From positions 3,511,501-3,575,500 of the forward strand of contig JAQPZY010001625.1 of the NCBI GenBank assembly GCA_029931535.1: a stretch of 64,000 nt of DNA. Reading direction: 5' to 3'. Made by a program: the position numbers and the translations under genes. Source of the stretch: Margaritifera margaritifera (Eukaryota; Mollusca; Bivalvia; Unionida; Margaritiferidae). Positions 35,336 through 43,254 of the stretch are shown here, in pieces. Below the pieces are notes generated by a model that saw only the letters and a list, made by a program, of their open reading frames with translations, searched no databases and was not told the origin of the DNA. How positions within the stretch are numbered: position 1 is the first letter of the stretch; every line of letters starts with the position of its first letter.

Positions 35336-35683
35336 ATGAACGATCAAAATATCGCTGAGTTGTGCAACGAGATCAACCAAATTTCTCAGTATGTGCCAGA
35401 GAATAATAATCTAACTACCCAATGGATTACTGATGAATATAGAGGTGTCGTTGACATGAGAGATCGTGGAAGACCATCATATAGAAATGAATACAGAATT
35501 ATCAAACTACTTATTGAGGCTCGTACTGCAGTGCTGACCAATCATAAAGATAATATTAAAATGTTTATTCCTGTTTGTAAGATTATTAAAAAAATAGAAA
35601 ACTCCATCATAGATATATTTGAACAAGAGAAAGATGCTAAAGCTGTCTCCGATGAGATGGAGAAACTTATGTTGGAGTCTTAA
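35336..35683 (+). CDS. Hypothetical helical protein of element A
   Basis: 115 residues, mostly charged and helical in character, with no membrane segment and no family recognised. The start follows a CTTATAAAAT box like the other genes of element A. The 3' end overlaps the convergent HTH gene by 17 bp, in keeping with the compact layout. Confidence 0.6.
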   Translation: MNDQNIAELCNEINQISQYVPENNNLTTQWITDEYRGVVDMRDRGRPSYRNEYRIIKLLIEARTAVLTNHKDNIKMFIPVCKIIKKIENSIIDIFEQEKDAKAVSDEMEKLMLES

Positions 35684-36275
35684 GACTCTCAATCGTAAAC
35701 GATTCCAGACTTAAACGATCTTGTCCTCGGCTGATCACTAATAGGTTCTCAGAAAGTATTTGTTCGAATGATTTTTTCTTTGGTTGACAACTTTGTTGTT
35801 GACAACTTTGTTGTTGAGGTAAAACTTCTTCAGTTTTCTCGAGTTCGCTAATTAATTTTTTATAATCTGGAGTAGATGCTAATTTCTCTCTATATTGAGA
35901 TTCAAGACGACATTTTTCAGAAATTGTATTAGTTAATTGATTGAGTCGTTGTTGTACTTGTTCAATCTTTTTTTTGTCGGCGATGATAGCGTTATTTATT
36001 TTATTAAGTTCAACCCGCAACGCCTTGTAGGTTTCACGTTTCTTTTTAATCTCTTCGTTGATGGTATTTATTTTTTTTGTTAAATTTTGACCAGCTTGAG
36101 TACCAGCCAACCCCCCAGGAAATTTTTGATTCGTAGACGCATCAGTCCATATTTTATACAACCTAGTCAGTCCGATTTTATACTCACTGGCTATCACAGA
36201 TGGTTTATACTGTCCGCGTAGTCTAATAATTTGCGCCTGTTGTTCACTTGACAAATATCGGGCTTTGTTAGGCAT
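35667..36275 (-). CDS. HTH/coiled-coil protein, candidate regulator
   Basis: 202 residues. The N-terminal ~45 contain a helix-turn-helix of transposase/Hin-like character (SSEQQAQIIRLRGQYKPSVI then LTRLYKIW). A long coiled coil follows (about 65-160), then a tandem QQQSC-QQQSC near the C-terminus. The DNA for that tandem carries two copies of a palindromic ACAACTTTGTTGT. It is probably DNA-binding, either a transcription regulator or a packaging/segregation factor. The start follows ATATATAATA. The gene faces the palindrome-rich region 36276-36692 with its 5' end, so that region is its likely promoter. Confidence 0.65.
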   Translation of the reverse strand: MPNKARYLSSEQQAQIIRLRGQYKPSVIASEYKIGLTRLYKIWTDASTNQKFPGGLAGTQAGQNLTKKINTINEEIKKKRETYKALRVELNKINNAIIADKKKIEQVQQRLNQLTNTISEKCRLESQYREKLASTPDYKKLISELEKTEEVLPQQQSCQQQSCQPKKKSFEQILSENLLVISRGQDRLSLESFTIESLKTPT

Positions 36276-36692
36276 TATTATATATTTTTCGAGATATATA
36301 TTTTTTTAATAAAATAATTATATACTGGGTACGATGATGAGTAATGTTGACCAGATATTATGACCCAAGTATCATACTTGGATATAATATTCGGGAAATC
36401 TTCAAAATGATAGCATCACTGACGAAAAATACAGATTTTTTGCGAAAAAAAAATAAATATCATTTCCGAATATGTTATCCGATCATAATTACCCAAGTAT
36501 CATACTTGGATATAATTACTTGACTCGCGGAAGTTGATAAAACAATTATTTTAATTTTTTTTTTACAACAATGAAAATTCGAAGAATTTTTACAACGATA
36601 TCGTTTTTACGGAAATGTGAAATATTTCTACGAAAATTCTTCGAATTTTTACAATGAAACTGAGGATTGAAGATCCCTTAGGATCAGAAACA
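36276..36692. promoter_or_regulatory. Palindrome-rich intergenic region of element A
   Basis: Two identical 17-bp perfect palindromes CCAAGTATCATACTTGG stand at 36365-36381 and 36493-36509, inside a shared 26-bp sequence, 128 bp apart. Two further palindromes, AAAATTC-GAA-GAATTTT near 36574 and AAAATTC-TTC-GAATTTT near 36634, are reverse complements of each other. This is the largest non-coding gap inside element A. It could be a replication origin, operators for the HTH protein or a transcription terminator for the penton gene. Confidence 0.6.
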
Positions 36693-38045
36693 CTAGTGTT
36701 TTACATATAAACTGATTGCTAAAATCTCGCCTCGTAAATCGATCAAATTATTTGACTGATCAGTAAGTTTAAAATTTATTCTAGTAAGAGTATCATTATG
36801 ACATCGCATATAGACCGGATTAGTTGGATCTTCAATAATCATATATCCGGGAGAAACTGACGGTGCAAACGAATAAAGAATATACCCTTCTTGAGCCTGA
36901 TTCGATCGGTCTAAATTAATCTGATAACTGCCTTCGATAGCATCACATGTTAGATTAAGCGCAATAACATTAGATATGTTAACATTACCCGGTGCAATAT
37001 GTCTGCCATCACCGTTAATAGAATTATTATGAGTGAGAACAACAGATTGAGGTCTATTTTTTTTCCATTCTTCTTGAATTACTCTAAACCCTTCATTGAT
37101 GGCGGCATTTAATTTCTTTTTTAACTCCGGTACTTTATACCCTGGAAATTTAAATGTTGGAATATCGTTAACTTTGATTTTATATCTCTCTGCAAATTCT
37201 ATTCTTGCATCGGGGTCCTCAGCGTTGAGTAAGTTTTGAATAATTTTCAAATTAAATAAGTCCATGTCATCAATAATTTTATTACATATCATTACTACGT
37301 TGATCGATTCATCTTTTGTTAAATTACCGGATCTCAAAGACATAAATTTCCGTGAAATATCATTATTCATCAAAGTAAAATTGTATTCGATGTGAAGTAA
37401 CTCATCATTGTAAAAAATTCCAAGTTCCTCCAGATGAAATTTTTCCCAAACATCGGAGACGAATGTTAGTACTTCGTCCTTATATTTTTTTTCTGGATAA
37501 TTAGGCGCTATTTTATCTGTGAAGTAATCAGCTTTTACAGGTTCTGGTGTAGAAATTTTATTAGAACTAGGTGGATCTTCAGGCCATCCTAATACTTTTC
37601 TTATTGAGCTGTTATAGATGTCAACGGAATACCCTTCCGTGTTTATTTCAATTGCAGAAGATAATGATGGTTCATGTACTGTAATAGCTATTTTTGATTC
37701 TCTACCGGTAATTGATTTTATTCTACGTTGAAATTCTTCATTAATTTTCTCAATCTCGTACGACCCAGTTGGTATTCCAACAACGTTCCAATCTGGAGTA
37801 CCATCTTCGCGATTTTTATATGAAAACACCAATGAATTATTCGGTTGTTGAGTACCAAATGTTTTTGATCTAATATTAGGCCAACTATTATATACTCGTA
37901 ATTTTGCCAGCGCAATTTCTTTTGCTGGAACAGGAGAAGGAAAGTTCACACTAAATTCAGGGTTCCTTGATTCTATCGATATCATCCTTGTTTGTCGTGG
38001 AGTTGTATTTTCTGATATTTGTTGAAGTATCTGAATTTCCGACAT
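36693..38045 (-). CDS. Penton-like minor capsid protein with an inserted helical domain
   Basis: I take the start at 38045 (MSEIQI...), 8 codons inside the longest frame, because the upstream codons lie in an ATAATAATAACA leader, giving 450 residues. The N-terminal ~165 and C-terminal ~100 residues align with the shorter relic in element B: RNPEFSVNFPSPV, VYNSWPNIR, VHEPSLSSAI, ALNLTCDAIEGSY and a closing DLRGEILAISLYV strand. Position, conservation and the strand-rich ends fit the single-jelly-roll penton of Polintons. About 185 residues (37008-37562) between GWPED and GRHIAPG have no counterpart in B and look helical. The 3' end of the preceding gene overlaps its start by 89 bp. Confidence 0.7.
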   Translation of the reverse strand: MSEIQILQQISENTTPRQTRMISIESRNPEFSVNFPSPVPAKEIALAKLRVYNSWPNIRSKTFGTQQPNNSLVFSYKNREDGTPDWNVVGIPTGSYEIEKINEEFQRRIKSITGRESKIAITVHEPSLSSAIEINTEGYSVDIYNSSIRKVLGWPEDPPSSNKISTPEPVKADYFTDKIAPNYPEKKYKDEVLTFVSDVWEKFHLEELGIFYNDELLHIEYNFTLMNNDISRKFMSLRSGNLTKDESINVVMICNKIIDDMDLFNLKIIQNLLNAEDPDARIEFAERYKIKVNDIPTFKFPGYKVPELKKKLNAAINEGFRVIQEEWKKNRPQSVVLTHNNSINGDGRHIAPGNVNISNVIALNLTCDAIEGSYQINLDRSNQAQEGYILYSFAPSVSPGYMIIEDPTNPVYMRCHNDTLTRINFKLTDQSNNLIDLRGEILAISLYVKH

Positions 38046-38532
38046 TGTTATTATTATTATCATTTTCAACTTCTAATTTTGATAACGCTTCGTCATAAAT
38101 ACGCACCATTGAGGAAAATTCTTCTTCGGTAATTATTGTGTCATCAATCGATGATGATATCAACGACGATAATTGTGAATAACAGTTGGATGCTATTTGA
38201 TATTTTACTTTATATTCGCTGAGTTTTTCTTGAGAACACGACGATAATTTTTTAGTTATCGCGTTTGCAACCCCGGCAATTGTAGTTACCGCGGATATAG
38301 CAATTGGAACAGCAATCGGAGCTATCATTGTTACCGAAGATAATATAATACCAGTACCGGCCATTATACCTGATACCGAGTATACTGTAACATCAATAGC
38401 TGTTATTCTTCTGCGATATTTTTTAATTTTTATTGCATAATTATCGGCGAGTGTTTTTAGTTTCATTGAAAATTCTTTGACAGTATCATAGCGAAAATTG
38501 CTTGCAACTTCTAGTTGTAATAACTGATTCAT
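37957..38532 (-). CDS. Small membrane protein of element A
   Basis: 191 residues: a basic helix KIKKYRRR (about 35-42), two hydrophobic segments (about 45-68 and 70-87) rich in Gly/Ala/Ile, then a helical hydrophilic tail ending in an Asn run. The frame at 63687-63989 in relic D' has the same layout (KKYR, hydrophobic hairpin, Lys-rich turn) and also sits upstream of a penton-like gene. It may be a virion membrane-active or structural protein, by inference only. The start follows GAATTATAATAGG. Confidence 0.6.
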   Translation of the reverse strand: MNQLLQLEVASNFRYDTVKEFSMKLKTLADNYAIKIKKYRRRITAIDVTVYSVSGIMAGTGIILSSVTMIAPIAVPIAISAVTTIAGVANAITKKLSSCSQEKLSEYKVKYQIASNCYSQLSSLISSSIDDTIITEEEFSSMVRIYDEALSKLEVENDNNNNNVGNSDTSTNIRKYNSTTNKDDIDRIKEP

Positions 38533-38573
38533 CCTATTATAATTCTGCTACAAACTCTAAATATCACAACTAA

Positions 38574-39252
38574 TCATGAGGAATCTTTATTTATATTTTC
38601 AAGTAGCGGCCTATTAATATCCTCGATAGATTTTTTAATCTCATCAATGTTATCATTAATATTTTTAATTTCAGCTTTAATCTCAACGAGAGATGGTGAT
38701 GTTACCACAGGCGTTCCAAAAAATTTAGTTATAAGATTAATTTCAGCTTTAATTATATTAAAATTGGATTTAATTTCAGCTTCAACGTTATCAAAATTGG
38801 ATTTAATTATAGCTTCAACACTATCAAAATTGGATTTAATTTCAGCGAGAGATGGAGAGGTTATCGCCGGCGTTCCAAAAAATTTATTAATAATATTTCT
38901 ACGAAAAGTAGTATAAGTTGTTATATGTTTCTCGAGATCATCATCCAAATTTTTTAATGTATCTGTGATTGTCGAGATAAGTATACCTGGTTTGAGTTTA
39001 CCATCTTCTGAAAATAATACTACTGTATCGTCTACTGCACTACGATTTTTTGTTAAAATGTCATTCAATGATATATTACTAGATTTCAATTTACCCTGGC
39101 GATCTTGAAATACAACTATCTCTCCAGGGTCCACACTCGATAGATTTAATGTTTCGGAGATTTTATCATCAATAATTTTTTTTACTTCTTTGGTATCAAC
39201 TGTTTTTTTTTTCTTCTTTATTTAATTTTGAAGATCCCCAAATATTAGCCAT
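38574..39252 (-). pseudogene. Fibre-like coiled-coil protein, frameshift at a T10 run
   Basis: A start at 39252 directly behind ATATTTACAATA opens a short frame that breaks at a run of ten T (plus strand, 39203-39212). The continuation in the next frame runs to the stop at 38574. The main frame contains DPGEIVVFQDRQGKLKSS, also found in element B, then heptad-like repeats of IKSNFDNVEAE and two copies of ITKFFGTP-TSPSL-EIK, as in trimeric fibres or attachment proteins. The product from the first downstream ATG would be 186 residues. The break could be a mutation, a sequencing error or programmed slippage. Confidence 0.6.
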
Positions 39253-39263
39253 TATTGTAAATA

Positions 39264-39704
39264 TCATTGTGTTTTCAATTTATTTTGCCAGCGACTACTG
39301 GTATATTCGTTTACAACAACATGCGGTGGTTTACCAGGATTTCTAGAAATTTCACGAAGAACATTTAATGTTTCCGGGCCGCATATTGGTGGATCGTTTA
39401 ATTGTTGTGTTGGTAATGTTGAATAAAACATCTTAATTGATGGAATATTACTCACATACCGCATAAATTCTTTTGGCGGTGCTAATCCGTATGAATCAAA
39501 GTAGACGATCTCACGCGGATCAATTGCATATGCGACCCAATGAGTACCCTCTCCACTGCTATTATCAAGATTAATGATACCTGTTTCAGTAGATAATGGT
39601 TTACTAGGTAATTGATCTCTCATGAATATTCCCCTAAAAATTTTTATTGATAATGATTTTACAGCATCAAGTAAATCAAAATTGGACATGGGTCTAATTT
39701 TCAT
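39264..39704 (-). CDS. Adenovirus-type cysteine protease (AVP-like)
   Basis: 146 residues. The catalytic layout is complete: His55 in GTHWVAYA, Asp70 in VYFDSYG, a Gln near 100-101 and Cys108 in PPICGPETL. This C5-family maturation protease processes capsid precursors in adenoviruses and Polintons. Usual family lengths are around 150-220, so this is short but not truncated at any motif. It sits between the fibre-like and small virion-protein genes and overlaps the latter by 1 bp. The relic in element B has lost the catalytic Cys. Confidence 0.85.
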   Translation of the reverse strand: MKIRPMSNFDLLDAVKSLSIKIFRGIFMRDQLPSKPLSTETGIINLDNSSGEGTHWVAYAIDPREIVYFDSYGLAPPKEFMRYVSNIPSIKMFYSTLPTQQLNDPPICGPETLNVLREISRNPGKPPHVVVNEYTSSRWQNKLKTQ

Positions 39705-40153
39705 TAAATTGGTCTTCCTATTCTTAAACCAGCCCCTGTTGGAGGTCTTCCTAGTCTTAAACCCTTTCCTTTTTTTTTATAGCCATTTCCCGTTGCCTTC
39801 TTTAAGGCCATTCCTGCGGCTGTACCAACTGCTCCTAATGCTGCAGCTTTTGCTATAGCAGGAGCAGCAGCAGCGAGTAACGCCGGTATTGCGGCAAATA
39901 GTGGAAATATTCCACCTGATTTTATCATGTTGCTAACCGCTGCCTTTGAAAAATCAATTTTAACTCCTCGTCGCTTTTTTATTGCGTCATTATAATGTTT
40001 TATTTGACGATCAGTTAATGATAATTTATGAGATCCACCGGACATTTGTGCTGGTTTTAACGTTATTGAAACCCCACATTCTTTAGCTGACTTTGATTTC
40101 AATTTCTTGACCTGACCATCGGTCAACTGAACATTAATAGTACTATATGTCAT
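39704..40153 (-). CDS. Small virion-type protein with two QLT repeats and hydrophobic stretch
   Basis: I choose the start at 40153 because ATATTTACAATAAA abuts it (149 residues; a longer frame begins at 40213). Two related ~25-residue units (INVQLTDGQVKKLKSKS and HKLSLTDRQIKHYNDAI) are separated by QMSGGS, which fits the adenoviral protease consensus (M/I/L)xGG-x. A Gly/Ala-rich hydrophobic segment then leads into a basic, Gly-rich tail. Polintons carry comparable small basic/hydrophobic proteins thought to act like adenovirus core or pVI-like proteins. The role here is inferred. Confidence 0.65.
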   Translation of the reverse strand: MTYSTINVQLTDGQVKKLKSKSAKECGVSITLKPAQMSGGSHKLSLTDRQIKHYNDAIKKRRGVKIDFSKAAVSNMIKSGGIFPLFAAIPALLAAAAPAIAKAAALGAVGTAAGMALKKATGNGYKKKGKGLRLGRPPTGAGLRIGRPI

Positions 40154-40212
40154 TTTATTGTAAATATAATATTCTTTCAATTGATCTGGTTTGTAAAAAT
40201 TTTTTAATTGCA

Positions 40213-41598
40213 TTACATGTTTTCCACTGGGGCATCAATGACTCTCATTCTTCCACCGACACCTTCGAGTAACACTGATTTATCACTGAGAATAACGGCG
40301 ATTGCTCTGTAATTTACAATAGCTCCAACATCTCTGTTAACATGAGCTCGAAAATGTATATCAACTACTGATTGTCGGGTCAAGTCTAAATGTTCTAGTG
40401 AAAAGTAATAAATCGGATACAGCGATGTAAAATCTAGCTGCGATATTTGTAAACCAGTATCAACATTTTGATCACGCCCCATAAACGTCATTAATCGATG
40501 ATACGCACGTGCTACATGATTTTGATTGAAATTCAACAAAATATCCTCGGATGGCTCTTGATGTCCGTTTACCCTTAATGAAACTTCAGAAACACCGAGT
40601 TTGTCAAATGTCATTATATTTTGATTTTGATCGTTTACTCGTGCAGCATTTTGTAATGCAATAAATATGTGTCTTGGTGCAGAAACACCTTGCTGAGAAG
40701 CTATTTGCCACGTGAATAAACCATTAATATTACTCTGGATAGCATCTGTTGTCACAGTCAACCATGATAACGTTGATTTACCACCTTGACTCATAAAAGA
40801 TAACAACCTGTCTTCTTCAGATATCGATGGAGTCATTACTGGCATCCACAGCGAAAGTTTTGTAAGAATTACTCTACCAGGATCACCAATAGGTTTCCAT
40901 ATTGCATCATGATCAGTGCTTTTTCGTACGAGTACAACTGTATGTTTAGCTCCGAAAATAACCTTTCTAACATTTCTACAAAATCCAAAGATGTGTGACA
41001 GTGGAATTGCACATGAAAATGTTCTCCTATCACCTTTTAACATCGATTTACGCACTGCAAATCCTAAATTGAATTCTGGATTCATCGATAATACTGCAGG
41101 GGCATCTGCAGCTCCTCCTGCAGCTCTTACGTTACCCGTAATTACGTTTATGTGTTCGGGTTCATCAGTTATGTCCTTTGCAAACATCATTGATGGACCA
41201 GCTGATCTCGAATAATCATCGCTGTATCTTGCAAGGCCAAGTATCGTTGTGGCAACGTCAACGTCTTTCTGAATCGACTCAATATTTTTTCCGTCAATCA
41301 TGTACGTAGCGCTGTCAAACAACGCCATAATACCATTATTAACAAAACCAACTTTAATATCAGCAGCATATGCTACTGGTGGACCAGGATTAACGTTATT
41401 TAAAATTTCACCTTCAACTTCAATAAATGCTTCAGCGGGTAAAAAGTATCTGCTTGTATCCTGAACCTGTAATTCAATTCGTCCACGCTGATCTGGAACT
41501 CGTGCGTCATAAGAATAATACTGATAATCGCGCACAGACTCATCTTTGAGTACTGGTGCGTCCATGTCAAATGCAGGATCACTTACACGTTTGAACAT
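40213..41598 (-). CDS. Major capsid protein, double jelly-roll type (inferred)
   Basis: 461 residues. It aligns along its whole length with the broken gene in element B: SDPAFDMDAPVL, RVPDQRGRIELQV, NNGIMALFDSATYMI, TTILGLARYSDDYSRSAGP, CAIPLSHIFGFCRNV and TSLYPIYYFSLEHLDL. Length, position between protease and minor capsid genes, and conservation fit the hexon-type MCP of Polintons/adintoviruses. I infer the fold, since no single motif proves it. The start follows CAATTATAATAAAT. Confidence 0.75.
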   Translation of the reverse strand: MFKRVSDPAFDMDAPVLKDESVRDYQYYSYDARVPDQRGRIELQVQDTSRYFLPAEAFIEVEGEILNNVNPGPPVAYAADIKVGFVNNGIMALFDSATYMIDGKNIESIQKDVDVATTILGLARYSDDYSRSAGPSMMFAKDITDEPEHINVITGNVRAAGGAADAPAVLSMNPEFNLGFAVRKSMLKGDRRTFSCAIPLSHIFGFCRNVRKVIFGAKHTVVLVRKSTDHDAIWKPIGDPGRVILTKLSLWMPVMTPSISEEDRLLSFMSQGGKSTLSWLTVTTDAIQSNINGLFTWQIASQQGVSAPRHIFIALQNAARVNDQNQNIMTFDKLGVSEVSLRVNGHQEPSEDILLNFNQNHVARAYHRLMTFMGRDQNVDTGLQISQLDFTSLYPIYYFSLEHLDLTRQSVVDIHFRAHVNRDVGAIVNYRAIAVILSDKSVLLEGVGGRMRVIDAPVENM

Positions 41599-41612
41599 AT
41601 TTATTATAATTG

Positions 41613-42098
41613 TTATCGTCTAAAATAAAAACCACTTCCAGTGAAACCACTTCCAGCTATTAGACTAGCGGTTATATTTTTTTCTTTATTTGATAACGGT
41701 ACATCTGGCAACACCATTGCTGCTAGTTTTTGATTAGCAATCTGATTTATTTGTTTACCAATATCCGCAGGCATCATTGTTGTTGAAGGTAGCGGTGAAG
41801 CCATCAATGGCTGTTTTCGTCCAAATCTGGATTTCACCATTGACATTATTTTATCCTTCGCAGCAGAAAACGTTTTTCCTGCAAGATCTCCAATAACACC
41901 AATTCCTTTATCACGAATAACATCGATTGTTTTCATTCCCAACTGTCTAGCCATCGGCGCTACTTTTGGGGCCATTCTTGTGAACAAACCTAAAATAGTA
42001 TCACCTAGCCCGTCTCCATAATACGCTCGATAAACAGGTAATCGTGAGTTCACCACATAGACGTTCGTCGGTTTATCAACGTTGTAGTGTATTATCAT
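41613..42098 (-). CDS. Small virion-type protein with C-terminal protease site (pVI-like candidate)
   Basis: I take the start at 42098 behind GTTTTATAATAAA (161 residues; the frame extends 7 codons further). It contains a Gly-rich YYGDGLGDTILGLF segment near residue 27, two helical stretches and a Lys/Arg-rich middle. Near the C-terminus IAGSG fits the adenoviral consensus (M/I/L)xGx-G. Cleavage there would free exactly the last 11 residues. In adenoviruses an 11-residue C-terminal peptide of pVI activates the protease, so a pVI-like role is plausible but unproven. Element B has a homologous relic (VYMTYYGTGLGNV). Confidence 0.6.
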   Translation of the reverse strand: MIIHYNVDKPTNVYVVNSRLPVYRAYYGDGLGDTILGLFTRMAPKVAPMARQLGMKTIDVIRDKGIGVIGDLAGKTFSAAKDKIMSMVKSRFGRKQPLMASPLPSTTMMPADIGKQINQIANQKLAAMVLPDVPLSNKEKNITASLIAGSGFTGSGFYFRR

Positions 42099-42161
42099 TT
42101 TATTATAAAACTCTAGCATTTTTAATTGTTAAAAATGCTCGCATTTTCAAATACTAGCATT

Positions 42162-43232
42162 TCAATCACTGTAATAACCACGATTGTTTTCCATTAATTC
42201 ATCAACTAGTTCGCGATACGTATGAATATCTATTACCTGACCTTGAAATAATCTCCTGCAAATATCGGCGGCCTCATTAATCACTTCAACTGAGTTATTT
42301 CCGGCACGTTTCCCTCCTACGAGAACTTCTAATCGCGAGATATCACCGAAGATATTACTAGGACATATCGAGTCCTCATGATTGTTCATCATAGACTTTC
42401 CAAGTCCATTTCCATATCCACTCCCTTTAGGTGGTTTTTGTTGTCGTTCTTGTAGTCGTTGTATTTGTTGTTGTCGTTGTTGTTGTCGTTGTTCTTGTTG
42501 TAGTTGTTGTATTTGTTGTTGTATTTGTTGTTGTATTTGTTCTTGTTCTTGTTGTAGTTCTTTATTATATTCTACAATTCCACTGGTAAAATTTATATAT
42601 TCCTTTTTCATTTTTTCTTTTGTATCTAAACGTTCTATCCCCTTTTTCGTTTTATAAACCAAATCAAACCAATCGTATTTGTTTATTGGACCTTTTTTAT
42701 ACTCGTCTTTTAAAAAATCCTTTCTTGAATCAAATCTTTCGGCAGCAAAAATTCCCAAATTTATGTAATCATCTGAGTTTAGTAATTTAAATTCTTTGAT
42801 TTGATTTATACCATCTTCGGTGAGTTTTTCTTTAAGGGGAACTTTACTTTTTGGTTTTACATCCGTGTCATCAATATCACCCGATCGACCTATTTCTTGT
42901 TGAGTTTGTAAATCTCCTGAAAGCTGTAGTATTCCTTGTTGAGTTCTTTCAGTCTCCGCGGCTATCTTTTCAAGTAGGTCGATGACAGGTACTTCTTTTC
43001 GTTTTCCTTCTTTAGGGAAATCACCGTATATCGCACGTTCTGTGGCAGTTTTTATATCCTTGGTGGCTGTCGTTATAGGGTCAAATAACTGTTCTGTATC
43101 AGTATAAAATTCAGTCTGCGCCATTTGTCGTCGTTGAAGTTTATCTCGTACACTATTTCTAACGGGAATAAATTTGTTACGCGCGGATAATCTTTCTCGT
43201 GCTAGTCTCGTGGTTAATGCTTCTGCGGTCAT
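42162..43232 (-). CDS. Q-rich protein next to capsid genes, function unknown
   Basis: 356 residues. A basic helical N-terminus (LARERLSARNKFIPVRNSV) and a middle part ending in a long Gln-rich tract (about 228-268) lead to a compact C-terminal domain (LEVLVGGKRAGNNSVEVINEAADICRRL). The C-terminal domain and the N-terminal helix are recognisable in element B, where the middle is also Gln-rich. The start follows TTTTTATAATA. It is probably structural or packaging-related from its position beside the ATPase in B. Confidence 0.6.
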   Translation of the reverse strand: MTAEALTTRLARERLSARNKFIPVRNSVRDKLQRRQMAQTEFYTDTEQLFDPITTATKDIKTATERAIYGDFPKEGKRKEVPVIDLLEKIAAETERTQQGILQLSGDLQTQQEIGRSGDIDDTDVKPKSKVPLKEKLTEDGINQIKEFKLLNSDDYINLGIFAAERFDSRKDFLKDEYKKGPINKYDWFDLVYKTKKGIERLDTKEKMKKEYINFTSGIVEYNKELQQEQEQIQQQIQQQIQQLQQEQRQQQRQQQIQRLQERQQKPPKGSGYGNGLGKSMMNNHEDSICPSNIFGDISRLEVLVGGKRAGNNSVEVINEAADICRRLFQGQVIDIHTYRELVDELMENNRGYYSD

Positions 43233-43254
43233 TATTATAAAAACATTAGTATTT

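Noticed and set aside
41400..41582. 60-codon minus frame inside the capsid gene
   Set aside because: Out-of-frame shadow of the major capsid protein.
42382..42657. Cys-rich plus-strand frame
   Set aside because: It is the antisense of the Gln codons of the Q-rich protein gene; the same applies to Cys-rich frames at 50914-51155.
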